Below, in pieces: positions 1 to 6,547 of a stretch of 64,000 nt of DNA (positions are counted from its first letter, which is position 1; each line of letters starts with the position of its first letter). The translations under genes and the position numbers were made by a program. The DNA comes from DASQBT01 sp963746955 (lineage in GTDB: Bacteria; Pseudomonadota; Gammaproteobacteria; Burkholderiales; Thiobacillaceae): assembly GCA_963746955.1 (NCBI GenBank), contig CAVVDR010000021.1, forward strand, positions 1 through 64,000. Direction: 5' to 3'. The notes beneath the pieces are model-generated. The model saw only the letters and a list, made by a program, of their open reading frames with translations. It was not told the origin of the DNA and did not search any database.

Positions 1-215
1 GGCTCAAGCCGGTTAACAGGAATGCGGATGTTCGAGCTTCGCTTCCTTTGAAATTATGGCGAAGCGAGTTTCCGCATTGCCCGGCTTGAGGCAGTTGGCC
101 GAGGGGACCCGAACGCCAGCGAAGGGGGTGGCCTTCTCTTTGGTGAGTTTTCTTTGGCCAAACAAGAGAAAGTCACTTGCTGCCGGGCAACCCCCGGCCA
201 AAGAGCACCTAACTG
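1..215. repeat. Palindromic intergenic element, probably an interspersed repeat
   Basis: Positions 1-91 form a large imperfect inverted repeat. GGCTCAAGCCGG at 1-12 faces CCGGCTTGAGG at 80-90, ATGCGG faces CCGCAT further in, and GCTTCGC faces GCGAAGC in the core. It is followed by a stretch with the TTTTCTTTGGCCAAACAAG pattern and a small GC hairpin (GCCGGG/CCCGGC, 182-198). From general knowledge, this kind of sequence recurs between genes in beta- and gammaproteobacterial chromosomes and yields spurious short ORFs on both strands. I see no protein family in it. The copy number in this genome cannot be seen from one window. Confidence 0.5.
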
Positions 216-388
216 ATGCGGACACCCGGCGTCACATTGATGACCAGAAAAAACCTGTGCGAGTCCATCTCTTTGAACTAGATTATTAGTCTGCGCAGCA
301 GAAGAATGAAGGCTCTGATTGTTGCGGGCCACTCTTTGCACATGGCCGAACAAAGCGCGCTTGCAAGTCACGAACGAAGGAGGAAACC

Positions 389-1504
389 ATGAGCGACGTA
401 AGGGTTCTGGTGGGTACGCGCAAGGGCGCGTTCATTCTGGAGTCGGATGGCAAGCGCCAGAAGTGGGCGGTCAGCGGCCCCCACTTCGGCGGGTGGGAGA
501 TCTACCATCTGAAGGCCTCGCCGGTTGACCCGAATCGGATTTATGCGTCGCAGACCAGCAGTTGGTTCGGCCAGGTGCTGCCGCGCTCCAGTGACGGCGG
601 CAAGACCTGGGAGACCATGGGCAACAAGTTCGAGTACGACGGGACGCCTGGCACTCACCAGTGGTACGACGGCACGCCCCACCCCTGGGAGTTCAAGCGG
701 GTGTGGCATCTCGAACCCTCGCTGTCTGATCCGGATACGGTCTACGCAGGTGTCGAGGACGCGGCCTTGTTTTGCACCACCGACGGCGGGCAGAACTGGC
801 GGGAGTTGCCCGGACTGCGCAGCCACGAATCAGGGCCGCGCTGGTCGCCGGGCGCGGGTGGGATGTGTTTGCACACGATACTTCTGGACCCAAGCAACCC
901 ACAGCGCATCTTCATCGCCATTTCGGCGGCAGGCGTATTCAGAAGCGACGACGCCGGCGCCACCTGGCGGCCGGTCAACAAGGGTCTGCACTCGCAGTAC
1001 ATTCCCGATCCGACCGCCGAGGTCGGCCACTGCGTACACCGAATCGCGATGCACGCGTCGCGCCCGCAGGTGTTGTTCATGCAGAAGCACTGGGATGTCA
1101 TGCGCAGCGACGACGCGGGCGAGTCATGGCAGGAGATCAGCGGCAACCTGCCGACTGACTTCGGGTTTGTGATCGACGTTCACGCGCACGAACCGGACAC
1201 GATCTACGTCGTTCCGATCAAGAGCGACTCTGAGCATTACCCGCCCGACGGCAAGCTGCGCGTCTATCGCAGCCGCACCGGCGGCAATGAATGGGAAGCG
1301 CTCGCCAAGGGCCTCCCGCAGCAGGATTGCTACGTCAACGTGCTGCGCGACGCGATGGCCGTGGACTCGCTTGATTCCTGCGGAATCTACGTCGGCACCA
1401 CCGGAGGGCAGGTGTACGCATCGGCCGATGCAGGAGACAACTGGACGCCCATCGTGCGCGATCTGCCGGCCGTGCTGTCAGTGGAAGTGCAAACGCTGCC
1501 ATGA
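389..1504 (+). CDS. Asp-box (BNR/VPS10-like) beta-propeller repeat protein, sialidase-like fold
   Basis: A 371-residue protein with at least six Asp-box motifs of the S-x-D-x-G-x-x-W type: SSDGGKTW (67-74), TTDGGQNW (130-137), SDDAGATW (186-193), SDDAGESW (240-247), SRTGGNEW (295-302) and SADAGDNW (345-352). Their even spacing predicts a six- or seven-bladed beta-propeller. No signal peptide or membrane segment is seen, so it is probably cytoplasmic. The sialidase catalytic Arg triad is not evident, so enzymatic activity is uncertain and a binding scaffold is possible. The start has a strong ribosome site (AAGGAGG, 5-6 nt upstream). The stop overlaps the next start (ATGA), so it is translationally coupled to the MoaD/ThiS-like gene. 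Confidence 0.85.
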   Translation: MSDVRVLVGTRKGAFILESDGKRQKWAVSGPHFGGWEIYHLKASPVDPNRIYASQTSSWFGQVLPRSSDGGKTWETMGNKFEYDGTPGTHQWYDGTPHPWEFKRVWHLEPSLSDPDTVYAGVEDAALFCTTDGGQNWRELPGLRSHESGPRWSPGAGGMCLHTILLDPSNPQRIFIAISAAGVFRSDDAGATWRPVNKGLHSQYIPDPTAEVGHCVHRIAMHASRPQVLFMQKHWDVMRSDDAGESWQEISGNLPTDFGFVIDVHAHEPDTIYVVPIKSDSEHYPPDGKLRVYRSRTGGNEWEALAKGLPQQDCYVNVLRDAMAVDSLDSCGIYVGTTGGQVYASADAGDNWTPIVRDLPAVLSVEVQTLP

Positions 1505-1797
1505 TCCGGGTCGTGCTCCCGCACCCGTTGCAGATTCTTGCGCGAGTCGATGCGGAGGTGCAACTCGACGTTGATGGTCCCGTCACCCAACGGTCGGTAC
1601 TGGACGCGCTCGAAGCGCGCTATCCGGAATTGCATGGAACGACACGCGACCACGCGACGCAGCGGCGCCGGCCCATGGTTCGGTTCTATGCCTGCCAGGA
1701 GGATTGGTCCCATCAGCCGCCGGATGCTCCGTTGCCGGCCGCGGTCGCGTCGGGAGCGGAGCCCTTCCTGATCGTATCAGCCATTGCGGGTGGCTAA
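1501..1797 (+). CDS. MoaD/ThiS-like ubiquitin-fold protein with C-terminal Gly-Gly
   Basis: A 98-residue protein that begins with a beta-strand typical of the beta-grasp fold (MIRVVLPHPLQILARV) and ends exactly in ...VSAIAGG. The terminal diglycine is what MoaD, ThiS and related sulfur-carrier proteins need for adenylation and thiocarboxylation. No moaE, moeB, thiF or thiG gene lies nearby, so a role in molybdopterin or thiazole synthesis is not supported by context. Its start overlaps the stop of the Asp-box propeller gene by four bases, so the two are made together. A carrier or modifier working with the propeller protein is an inference. Confidence 0.8.
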   Translation: MIRVVLPHPLQILARVDAEVQLDVDGPVTQRSVLDALEARYPELHGTTRDHATQRRRPMVRFYACQEDWSHQPPDAPLPAAVASGAEPFLIVSAIAGG

Positions 1798-1817
1798 TCC
1801 TGATAGGGATAGAGAAT

Positions 1818-2227
1818 ATGCAGCCACGGATTACCATTATCGCGGTCGCGGTTGACGACCTGGAGCAATCACTCTAGTTTTGCCGCGACGGCTTGAACTC
1901 CCCTCGAAGCGAATTATCGGCACGGAATTCGCGCATGGCGCGCTGGCCTTGTTCGACCTGCAGTCAGGCGTGCAGCGGGCAATCTGGCCACGGAGAAGCC
2001 TTTCGCACGACTCCGGGATCCCGGCCGGCCCGACCGAATTCACACCGCAGCGTTCCATCGACAGCAGAAGTCGATGCGATAATCGAGCCAGCCAGGCGTG
2101 CGGGAGCGCATATCGTCACGCACGAAGGCAGGACATTGGGGGTGGCTACGCCGGCTATTTTCAGGACCCGGACGGGCGTTTGCGGGAGGTGGCCTGGAAC
2201 CCGCAGAGCCCGATCATGCAAAATTAA
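1818..2227 (+). pseudogene. Broken VOC-family (glyoxalase/bleomycin-resistance-like) gene
   Basis: The pieces of one VOC protein are spread over two frames. ATG 1818 opens with QPRITIIAVAVDDLEQSL and hits TAG at 1875-1877, continuing FCRDGLN. The frame then shifts to give KRIIGTEFAHGALALFDLQS and WPRRSLSHDSG, shifts again to EVDAIIEPARRAGAHIV, and returns to GGYAGYFQDPDGRLREVAWN before the stop at 2225-2227. The order matches an intact VOC domain, including the metal-site Glu region near the end. At least one nonsense and three frame changes make this a decayed gene rather than a single sequencing slip. It lies between the MoaD-like gene and the DUF169 gene on the same strand. Confidence 0.85.
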
Positions 2228-2250
2228 TCGATCCACAAAGGAGCAATCAA

Positions 2251-2961
2251 ATGCCGGACTTTCGAAGCATCGAACAGGCACTCTCCGAGCGCCTCAAGCT
2301 CATGCGCCGTCCTGTAGCCGTAACGTTCGCGGAAACCCCGCCCGCGGGAATCGCCAAGTTCAGCGGCGCTGAGCCCTCGGGTTGCAGCTTCTGGCGCATC
2401 GCTGCCGCGGGGCGGACCTTCTATACCGTCCCGGGCGACCATCACAACTGCCCAATCGGCAGCTACACGCATCATCTCGACCTTCCGCCGGAGCGTGCCC
2501 AGGAACTCGACCAGACGCTGTCCTTCATGGCCGGGGCCGGCTACATCAGGATGGAGGAGGTTGCCGGCATTCCGCGCCTGTCGCGGCCGCCGGGCGTCGT
2601 GATTTATGCTCCCCTGGGTGACACGCCGGTGGACCCCGATGTCGTGCTGTTCTCAGGTCCGCCCGGCCGCGTGATGCTGTTGCAGGAGGCTGCCCTGCGC
2701 GCCGGGGTCGTCGCCCAGCTCCCGCTCCTGGGACGCCCGACCTGCATGGCACTGCCTGCCGCCCTCGCCCATGGCGTCGTCGCCAGCACTGGATGCATCG
2801 GCAACCGTGTCTATACCGATGTCGGAGAGGATGAACTCTATGTTGTGATTCCCGGAAAGGCCCTCATCACCATTGCCGAGCAGGTCCGGACTATTGTCGT
2901 CGCCAACGCCACTCTGTCCGACTATCACCACGGACGACGACAGGCACTGGCCACCGAGTAG
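2251..2961 (+). CDS. DUF169 family protein
   Basis: A protein of 236 residues from ATG 2251, which has AAAGGAG seven bases upstream; the frame is open further upstream but that part covers the pseudogene. The body matches the DUF169 family: an N-terminal LMRRPVAVTFAETPP segment, a Cys/His-containing centre (GCSFWR, DHHNCPIGS), a GRPTCMALPAAL segment and a GCIGNRVYTD motif. Conserved Cys residues at these places suggest a metal or cofactor site, but the family has no established reaction that I can state. No signal peptide or membrane segment is present. It follows the VOC pseudogene and precedes a small membrane-protein gene by 35 bases. Confidence 0.8.
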   Translation: MPDFRSIEQALSERLKLMRRPVAVTFAETPPAGIAKFSGAEPSGCSFWRIAAAGRTFYTVPGDHHNCPIGSYTHHLDLPPERAQELDQTLSFMAGAGYIRMEEVAGIPRLSRPPGVVIYAPLGDTPVDPDVVLFSGPPGRVMLLQEAALRAGVVAQLPLLGRPTCMALPAALAHGVVASTGCIGNRVYTDVGEDELYVVIPGKALITIAEQVRTIVVANATLSDYHHGRRQALATE

Positions 2962-2996
2962 GCGCAGGCCAATTCCGGCACTGCGAGGCACGCATC

Positions 2997-3401
2997 ATGA
3001 CCGTCAGCATGCTTGGGAAGGCAATGGTACTTTGGCTGCTGCTGGCCGTTTGCGCGGTCCTGAACGGCACTTTGCGCGTGTACGTGCTCATTCCTGAACT
3101 GGGTCCAATCGCGGGGCTGTCCCTCAGTGGGGTCCTGCTGTCCGCTGCCATCCTCCTGGTGGCATGGCTGACCCTTCCCTGGTACGGGCAACTGCGGAGC
3201 GATCAGTATTGGCTGATCGGATGGGTATGGCTGGTGATGACCCTGATGTTTGAATTCGGCTTTGGCCATTTCATCGCACACAAGTCCTGGACTGAGTTGC
3301 TTGATGCCTACAACATTGCAAGGGGCAATCTCTGGAGCCTGGTTCTGCTTGCCACCGTCGCCTCGCCCCGGCTTGCGGCGCGACTGAGGCGTGATGGTTA
3401 G
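2997..3401 (+). CDS. Small membrane protein, function unknown
   Basis: A 134-residue, very hydrophobic protein with four likely membrane helices at about residues 7-27, 38-60, 72-93 and 108-124, and a basic C-terminus (RLAARLRRDG). I do not recognise the family. A Phe-Gly-rich helix (FEFGFGHF) includes a His that could be functional. It lies 35 bases after the DUF169 gene on the same strand and converges on pgl, so it is probably the last gene of that unit. Confidence 0.65.
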   Translation: MTVSMLGKAMVLWLLLAVCAVLNGTLRVYVLIPELGPIAGLSLSGVLLSAAILLVAWLTLPWYGQLRSDQYWLIGWVWLVMTLMFEFGFGHFIAHKSWTELLDAYNIARGNLWSLVLLATVASPRLAARLRRDG

Positions 3402-3432
3402 GTCGCGGACTTCCGCTTCCGACCCTTGATTC

Positions 3433-4128
3433 TCACCCGGCGTTCGCCGCCTGATCGAGCCAAACTTGCAGCTCAGGCGCATGGATGGCTGACGCGGGGA
3501 TCGCCTCGCCCTGCTTCCAGCGCGCCACCGCTTCGGCCTTCCCCGCCCCGGACACGACAAAGATCACTTTGCGGCTCTGGCTCAGGCGCCGTGCCGAGAG
3601 AGTGACCCTGCGGTCCGGCGGCTTGGGGGCCTTGAAGACCGCCAATGCGGGGGGCGCCTGCTTTCCCGTGCCCCAGTCGTGGCCGGGAAACAGGCTGGCG
3701 GTGTGGCCGTCCTCTCCCAGCCCCAGCAGCGTCAAGTCGAACAGGTTGCTGGGCAGTACTTCGGCATAACGCCGCGCCGCTGCAGTCGGCCCCCAGCCGG
3801 CGCCGGAAACGGGATGCACATTTGTTTGCGGGATAGGTACCTGGTCCAGCCAGACAGACCGCGCCATGGTGTCATTGCGCTCGGGGTGGTCAAAGGGGAA
3901 ACAGCGCTCGTCGCCGAAATAGATGTGCCAGCGGTTCCAGTCCGCCGGCGCTTGCGCCAGGTTGGCATAGATCTGGCGCGGCGTGGTACCGCCCGCCAGC
4001 ACCAGCGCAAAGCGGCCGCGCTTGACTATGCTGGCCCGGGCATCCGCCAGGATGGTTTGCGTCAGTTGGGTCGCCAGCGCCGCGCTGTCCGGGAAAACCC
4101 GCCACACGGGCTCCGCGCGGCTATTCAT
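3433..4128 (-). CDS. pgl: 6-phosphogluconolactonase
   Basis: The enzyme hydrolyses 6-phosphoglucono-1,5-lactone to 6-phosphogluconate, the second step of the oxidative pentose phosphate pathway, in the cytoplasm. The 231-residue product has the family signatures FALVLAGGTTPRQIY, WHIYFGDERCFPFDHPERN and LLGLGEDGHTASLFPGH (phosphate-binding and catalytic regions). The length is normal for the short, NagB-related class. ATG 4128 overlaps the end of zwf by eight bases, so the two are translationally coupled; an upstream extension of the frame runs antisense-like through zwf and is not conserved. It is the last gene of the glgP-gnd-zwf-pgl unit. Confidence 0.93.
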   Translation of the reverse strand: MNSRAEPVWRVFPDSAALATQLTQTILADARASIVKRGRFALVLAGGTTPRQIYANLAQAPADWNRWHIYFGDERCFPFDHPERNDTMARSVWLDQVPIPQTNVHPVSGAGWGPTAAARRYAEVLPSNLFDLTLLGLGEDGHTASLFPGHDWGTGKQAPPALAVFKAPKPPDRRVTLSARRLSQSRKVIFVVSGAGKAEAVARWKQGEAIPASAIHAPELQVWLDQAANAG

Positions 4129-5608
4129 TGCGCCAGCTGTGATCCTCGTCGTCGAACAGGCGGTTGGCCTCTTCCGGACCCCAGGTTCCGGATGGATAGG
4201 TGTGGATGAATTCCTGGTCCTGGGCCCATTGCTTGAGGATGGGGTCGACCACGCGCCAAGCCCATTCCACTTCATCAAAGCGCAGGAACAGGGAACGGTC
4301 CCCCTCAATCACATCGAGCAACAGGGTTTCGTAGGCATCCAGCGGTGCTTCGTGGGTCTTGCGGTAGCTGGCATTGAGCTGCAGCACCCGTGTATTCATG
4401 GCCTGGCCAGGCTGGCGCGCGTGAATTTCCATGTGCATGCTTTCATCCGGCTGCAGGGACAGGACGATCCAGTTGGGTTCGATCGTTTCCACCGGAGTCT
4501 CGCGGAACAGCAATTGGGGCGGCGGCTTGAAGCGGATGGCGATCAGCGAAATCTGCTGCGGCATACGCTTGCCGGTGCGCAGATAGAACGGCACCCCGCG
4601 CCAGCGCCAGTTGTCGATATAGAACTTGGTTGCGACGTAGGTCTCGGTGACGGAATTGGCCTCCACGCCCGGTTCGGCCGCGTAGCCGGGCACCGCCTGA
4701 TCGTCGATGCGCCCCTGCGCATACTGGGCGCGAAATGCATGCGCATTGATGGCGCGTCGGGTAATGGGCCGGATCGAGCGCAGTACTTTGACTTTTTCAT
4801 CATGCAGCGCATCGGCCTCCAGGGCCGCGGGAGGCTCCATCGCCACCATGGTCACCAGCTGCATCATGTGGTTTTGCAGCATGTCGCGCAACGCGCCCGC
4901 CTTGTCGTAGTAATCCGCCCGGCCTTCGATGCCGATGCTCTCGGCCACGGTGATCTGCACATGGTCGATGTAGCTGCGGTTCCACAGCGGCTCGATCAGG
5001 GTATTGGCGAAACGGAATACCAGCAGGTTCTGCACGGTCTCCTTGCCCATGAAATGATCGATCCGGTAAATCTGCTCTTCGCGAAAATGCTTGTGCAGCA
5101 ACTGGTTGAGGGTGCGGGCGCTTTCAATGTCCTCGCCGAAAGGCTTTTCCACCACCACCCGGCGGCGGCTCGGGTCGTCATTCAGCCCGGCCTGGGCCAG
5201 GTTGTTGACCACCACGGCAAATTCGGCCGGCTTGATGGCCAGATAAAACACCACGCTTGCGCACGCCCCACCCTCCCTGGGTTGCCCCATCAAATCGGCC
5301 AGGCGCGCGTAATCGTTGAGCTCGTAAAGGTCGCCGGCCAAGTACTTGAAGCGGGCGATGAAACGCGTGCATATGGTTTCATCGTAGTGCTCGCCCATGG
5401 ACTCCTGCAACAGGGTGCGCAGATGATTGCGCCATTCCTCGTCAGTCCAGGGCCGGCGCGAGTAGGCGACAAAGCTCAGATACTCCGGGAGGCTCGCCTC
5501 GCGTTCCAAGTTGTACAGGGCAGGCAGCAGCTTATTCGAGGCCAGGTTGCCGGTTGCGCCAAAGATAACGAACAGGCACGGGACATCGGCAATAAACTTG
5601 GCCATCAT
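4121..5608 (-). CDS. zwf: Glucose-6-phosphate 1-dehydrogenase
   Basis: The enzyme oxidises glucose 6-phosphate to 6-phosphogluconolactone with NADP+, the entry to the oxidative pentose phosphate pathway. The 495-residue product opens with the nucleotide-binding motif FVIFGATGNLASNKLLPAL. It carries the substrate-site peptide RIDHFMGKETVQN, with the catalytic-site His-Phe, and the later FYLRTGKRMP motif. The start at 5608 is chosen because it follows AGTGAGGAAATC and overlaps the gnd stop as ATGATGA. A further Met codon sits immediately after it. Coupling to gnd upstream and pgl downstream makes one translation-linked pentose phosphate cassette. Confidence 0.95.
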   Translation of the reverse strand: MMAKFIADVPCLFVIFGATGNLASNKLLPALYNLEREASLPEYLSFVAYSRRPWTDEEWRNHLRTLLQESMGEHYDETICTRFIARFKYLAGDLYELNDYARLADLMGQPREGGACASVVFYLAIKPAEFAVVVNNLAQAGLNDDPSRRRVVVEKPFGEDIESARTLNQLLHKHFREEQIYRIDHFMGKETVQNLLVFRFANTLIEPLWNRSYIDHVQITVAESIGIEGRADYYDKAGALRDMLQNHMMQLVTMVAMEPPAALEADALHDEKVKVLRSIRPITRRAINAHAFRAQYAQGRIDDQAVPGYAAEPGVEANSVTETYVATKFYIDNWRWRGVPFYLRTGKRMPQQISLIAIRFKPPPQLLFRETPVETIEPNWIVLSLQPDESMHMEIHARQPGQAMNTRVLQLNASYRKTHEAPLDAYETLLLDVIEGDRSLFLRFDEVEWAWRVVDPILKQWAQDQEFIHTYPSGTWGPEEANRLFDDEDHSWRNE

Positions 5609-6513
5609 GATTTCCTCACTGCGTGTCCGCCAAACGCCTGGCGCATCTTGGCCAGCATCTTGTTGCCGAAATCCGCCCTGCCCTGGCTGTCGAAGCGGGT
5701 CATCAGCGCAAGACTCATTACCGGCGCCGGCACGCCCTGATGCACCGATTCCAGCACCGTCCAGCGGCCTTCGCCGGAATCGGCAACCACGGGCTGCACC
5801 GCGTCCAGATCGGCGCCCTCGGCGAGAAACTCCGCCGTCAGGTCGAGAAGCCAGGAACGCACCACGCTGCCGTGGCGCCACATTTCCGCAATCGCCGCCA
5901 GATCAAGATTGAATTCGGTTTTGCCCTGCATCAAAGCAAAACCCTCGGCAAAGGCCTGCATCATGCCGTACTCGATGCCGTTGTGGATCATCTTGACGAA
6001 GTGGCCCGATCCGGCCGGGCCGCAGTGGAGCCAGCCCTGATCCGGCGCGGGGGCGAGAATCTTCAGGTAGGGCTCGAGCGCCGCCACTGCCGCTTTCTCG
6101 CCGCCCACCATCAGTGCGTAGCCGTTTTCCAGTCCCCACACGCCACCGGATACGCCTGCATCCATGAACAGCGCGCCCTTTTGCGCCAGCAACGCGGCGT
6201 GGCGCTGGGCGTCCTGGTAATAGCCATTGGCGCCGTTGACCAGAACATCGCCGGCCTTCAGGCGCGGCAGCAGGCTCTCAATTGCCGTTTCTGTGGCTTC
6301 ACCCGCCGGCAGCATGAGCCAGACAATGCGCGGCGCATCGAGACTATCCAGCCAGGCCTGTTCGTTCTCGCAAGCCAGCCCGCCGGTTTCCTCGGCCAGG
6401 GACTGCGCAACCTGAAAGGTGCGGTTGAGCAAGGCGGGCTTGGCCCCGCCGCGGGCCAGACGGCGGGCCATGTTGGCCCCCATTCTGCCCAAACCGTAAA
6501 TGCCTATCTGCAT
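5605..6513 (-). CDS. gnd: 6-phosphogluconate dehydrogenase, short (decarboxylating) type
   Basis: A 302-residue enzyme of the short 6PGDH class (the common dimeric form is about 470 residues). It converts 6-phosphogluconate to ribulose 5-phosphate and CO2. It starts with the Rossmann motif MQIGIYGLGRMGANMARRL and holds DAGVSGGVWGLENGYALMVGG and the substrate-site segment KMIHNGIEYGMMQAFAEGF, with catalytic Lys and Asn. ATG 6513 has CAGGAGAAACC in front. The gene is 34 bases downstream of glgP and overlaps zwf by four bases. Cofactor choice (NAD+ or NADP+) is not certain; the Arg after the first strand (LLNRT) hints at NADP+. Confidence 0.9.
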   Translation of the reverse strand: MQIGIYGLGRMGANMARRLARGGAKPALLNRTFQVAQSLAEETGGLACENEQAWLDSLDAPRIVWLMLPAGEATETAIESLLPRLKAGDVLVNGANGYYQDAQRHAALLAQKGALFMDAGVSGGVWGLENGYALMVGGEKAAVAALEPYLKILAPAPDQGWLHCGPAGSGHFVKMIHNGIEYGMMQAFAEGFALMQGKTEFNLDLAAIAEMWRHGSVVRSWLLDLTAEFLAEGADLDAVQPVVADSGEGRWTVLESVHQGVPAPVMSLALMTRFDSQGRADFGNKMLAKMRQAFGGHAVRKS

Positions 6514-6547
6514 GGTTTCTCCTGAACGGGCCTCGAGGGCGGTTTGG

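Noticed and set aside
56..289. Short ORFs in the first 300 bases
   Set aside because: They fall inside a palindromic repeat element, occur on both strands, and lack ribosome sites.
3983..5740. Long plus-strand open frame of 585 codons
   Set aside because: It is the antisense of zwf and pgl, with low-complexity His/Gln/Arg-rich translation and no family motif; zwf on the other strand is complete and certain.
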